Source: an uncultured Clostridia bacterium
GTDB taxonomy: Bacteria; Bacillota; Clostridia; Christensenellales; Aristaeellaceae
DNA: 5,121 bases
Reading direction: 5' to 3'
Assembly (NCBI GenBank): GCA_934647305.1
Contig: CAKUFI010000122.1
Span: 1 to 5,121 of the forward strand
Of this stretch, positions 5,059-5,121 are shown one piece after another. Numbering within the stretch: position 1 is the first letter of the stretch; every line of letters starts with the position of its first letter. A program made the translations under genes and the position numbers. The notes beneath the pieces are model-generated. The model had not been told where the DNA came from and did not search any database. It was given only the letters and a program-made list of their open reading frames with translations.

Positions 5059-5121
5059 TCCGCGTTCAGGCGAGCGGAGCGAGCCGGAAGGGAGGGGGTG
5101 CGGGGGAGGGCGAAGTCCGCC
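5059..5121. repeat. Edge of a second GC-rich intergenic repeat with a G-quadruplex-type motif
   Basis: After the terminator the composition changes sharply. The sequence contains four G-runs (5090-5092, 5094-5098, 5102-5106, 5108-5110) separated by 1-3 bases, fitting the canonical G-quadruplex pattern on the plus strand. The last 13 bases contain ggcg/cgcc (5109-5112 with 5118-5121) around a five-base loop. The element is cut off by the window end. Its style resembles the hairpin region at 1735-2158, so it may be another member of the same repeat class. Confidence 0.45.

Overview
The window looks like chromosomal DNA from an anaerobic, GC-rich member of the Bacillota, probably an uncultured Clostridia lineage of the gut type. 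This assignment is an inference. It rests on strong AGGAGG-type ribosome binding sites, extended -10 promoters, a NifU-like/GGGtGRT gene pair, and intergenic DNA packed with short hairpins. No rRNA, tRNA, CRISPR array or transposase is visible.

Layout. Positions 1-321 are non-coding: a short direct repeat, a likely terminator of a gene lying to the left, and a good promoter. A rightward two-gene unit follows: an intact endonuclease/exonuclease/phosphatase-fold hydrolase (322-1170), then a GNAT acetyltransferase (1174-1700) that a single missing base breaks in its acetyl-CoA-binding loop. Positions 1701-2210 hold no gene. They contain a chain of about a dozen different short hairpins, several touching end to end and most with three-base loops, which looks like a composite intergenic repeat. 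A leftward gene (3065-2211) encodes an RmlD-like NAD(P)-dependent sugar reductase. Between it and the next gene is a 195-bp divergent promoter region with a recognisable promoter on each strand and a perfect 12-bp palindrome between the -35 and -10 positions of the rightward one.

The right part is a compact two-gene operon. It encodes an atypical IscU/NifU-like scaffold protein with a long C-terminal extension (3261-3962) and, 17 bp later, a GGGtGRT-family protein (3980-4996). A strong intrinsic terminator follows (5012-5045). The GGGtGRT family is named only for its motif and I know of no established function, so this operon is the best candidate for an undescribed system. The pairing suggests an iron-sulfur-linked or other cysteine/metal-dependent role. 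The last 70 bases run into another GC-rich repeat with a G-quadruplex-type motif.

The three transcription units look functionally independent. Nothing links the phosphatase/acetyltransferase pair or the sugar reductase to the NifU-like operon except position.
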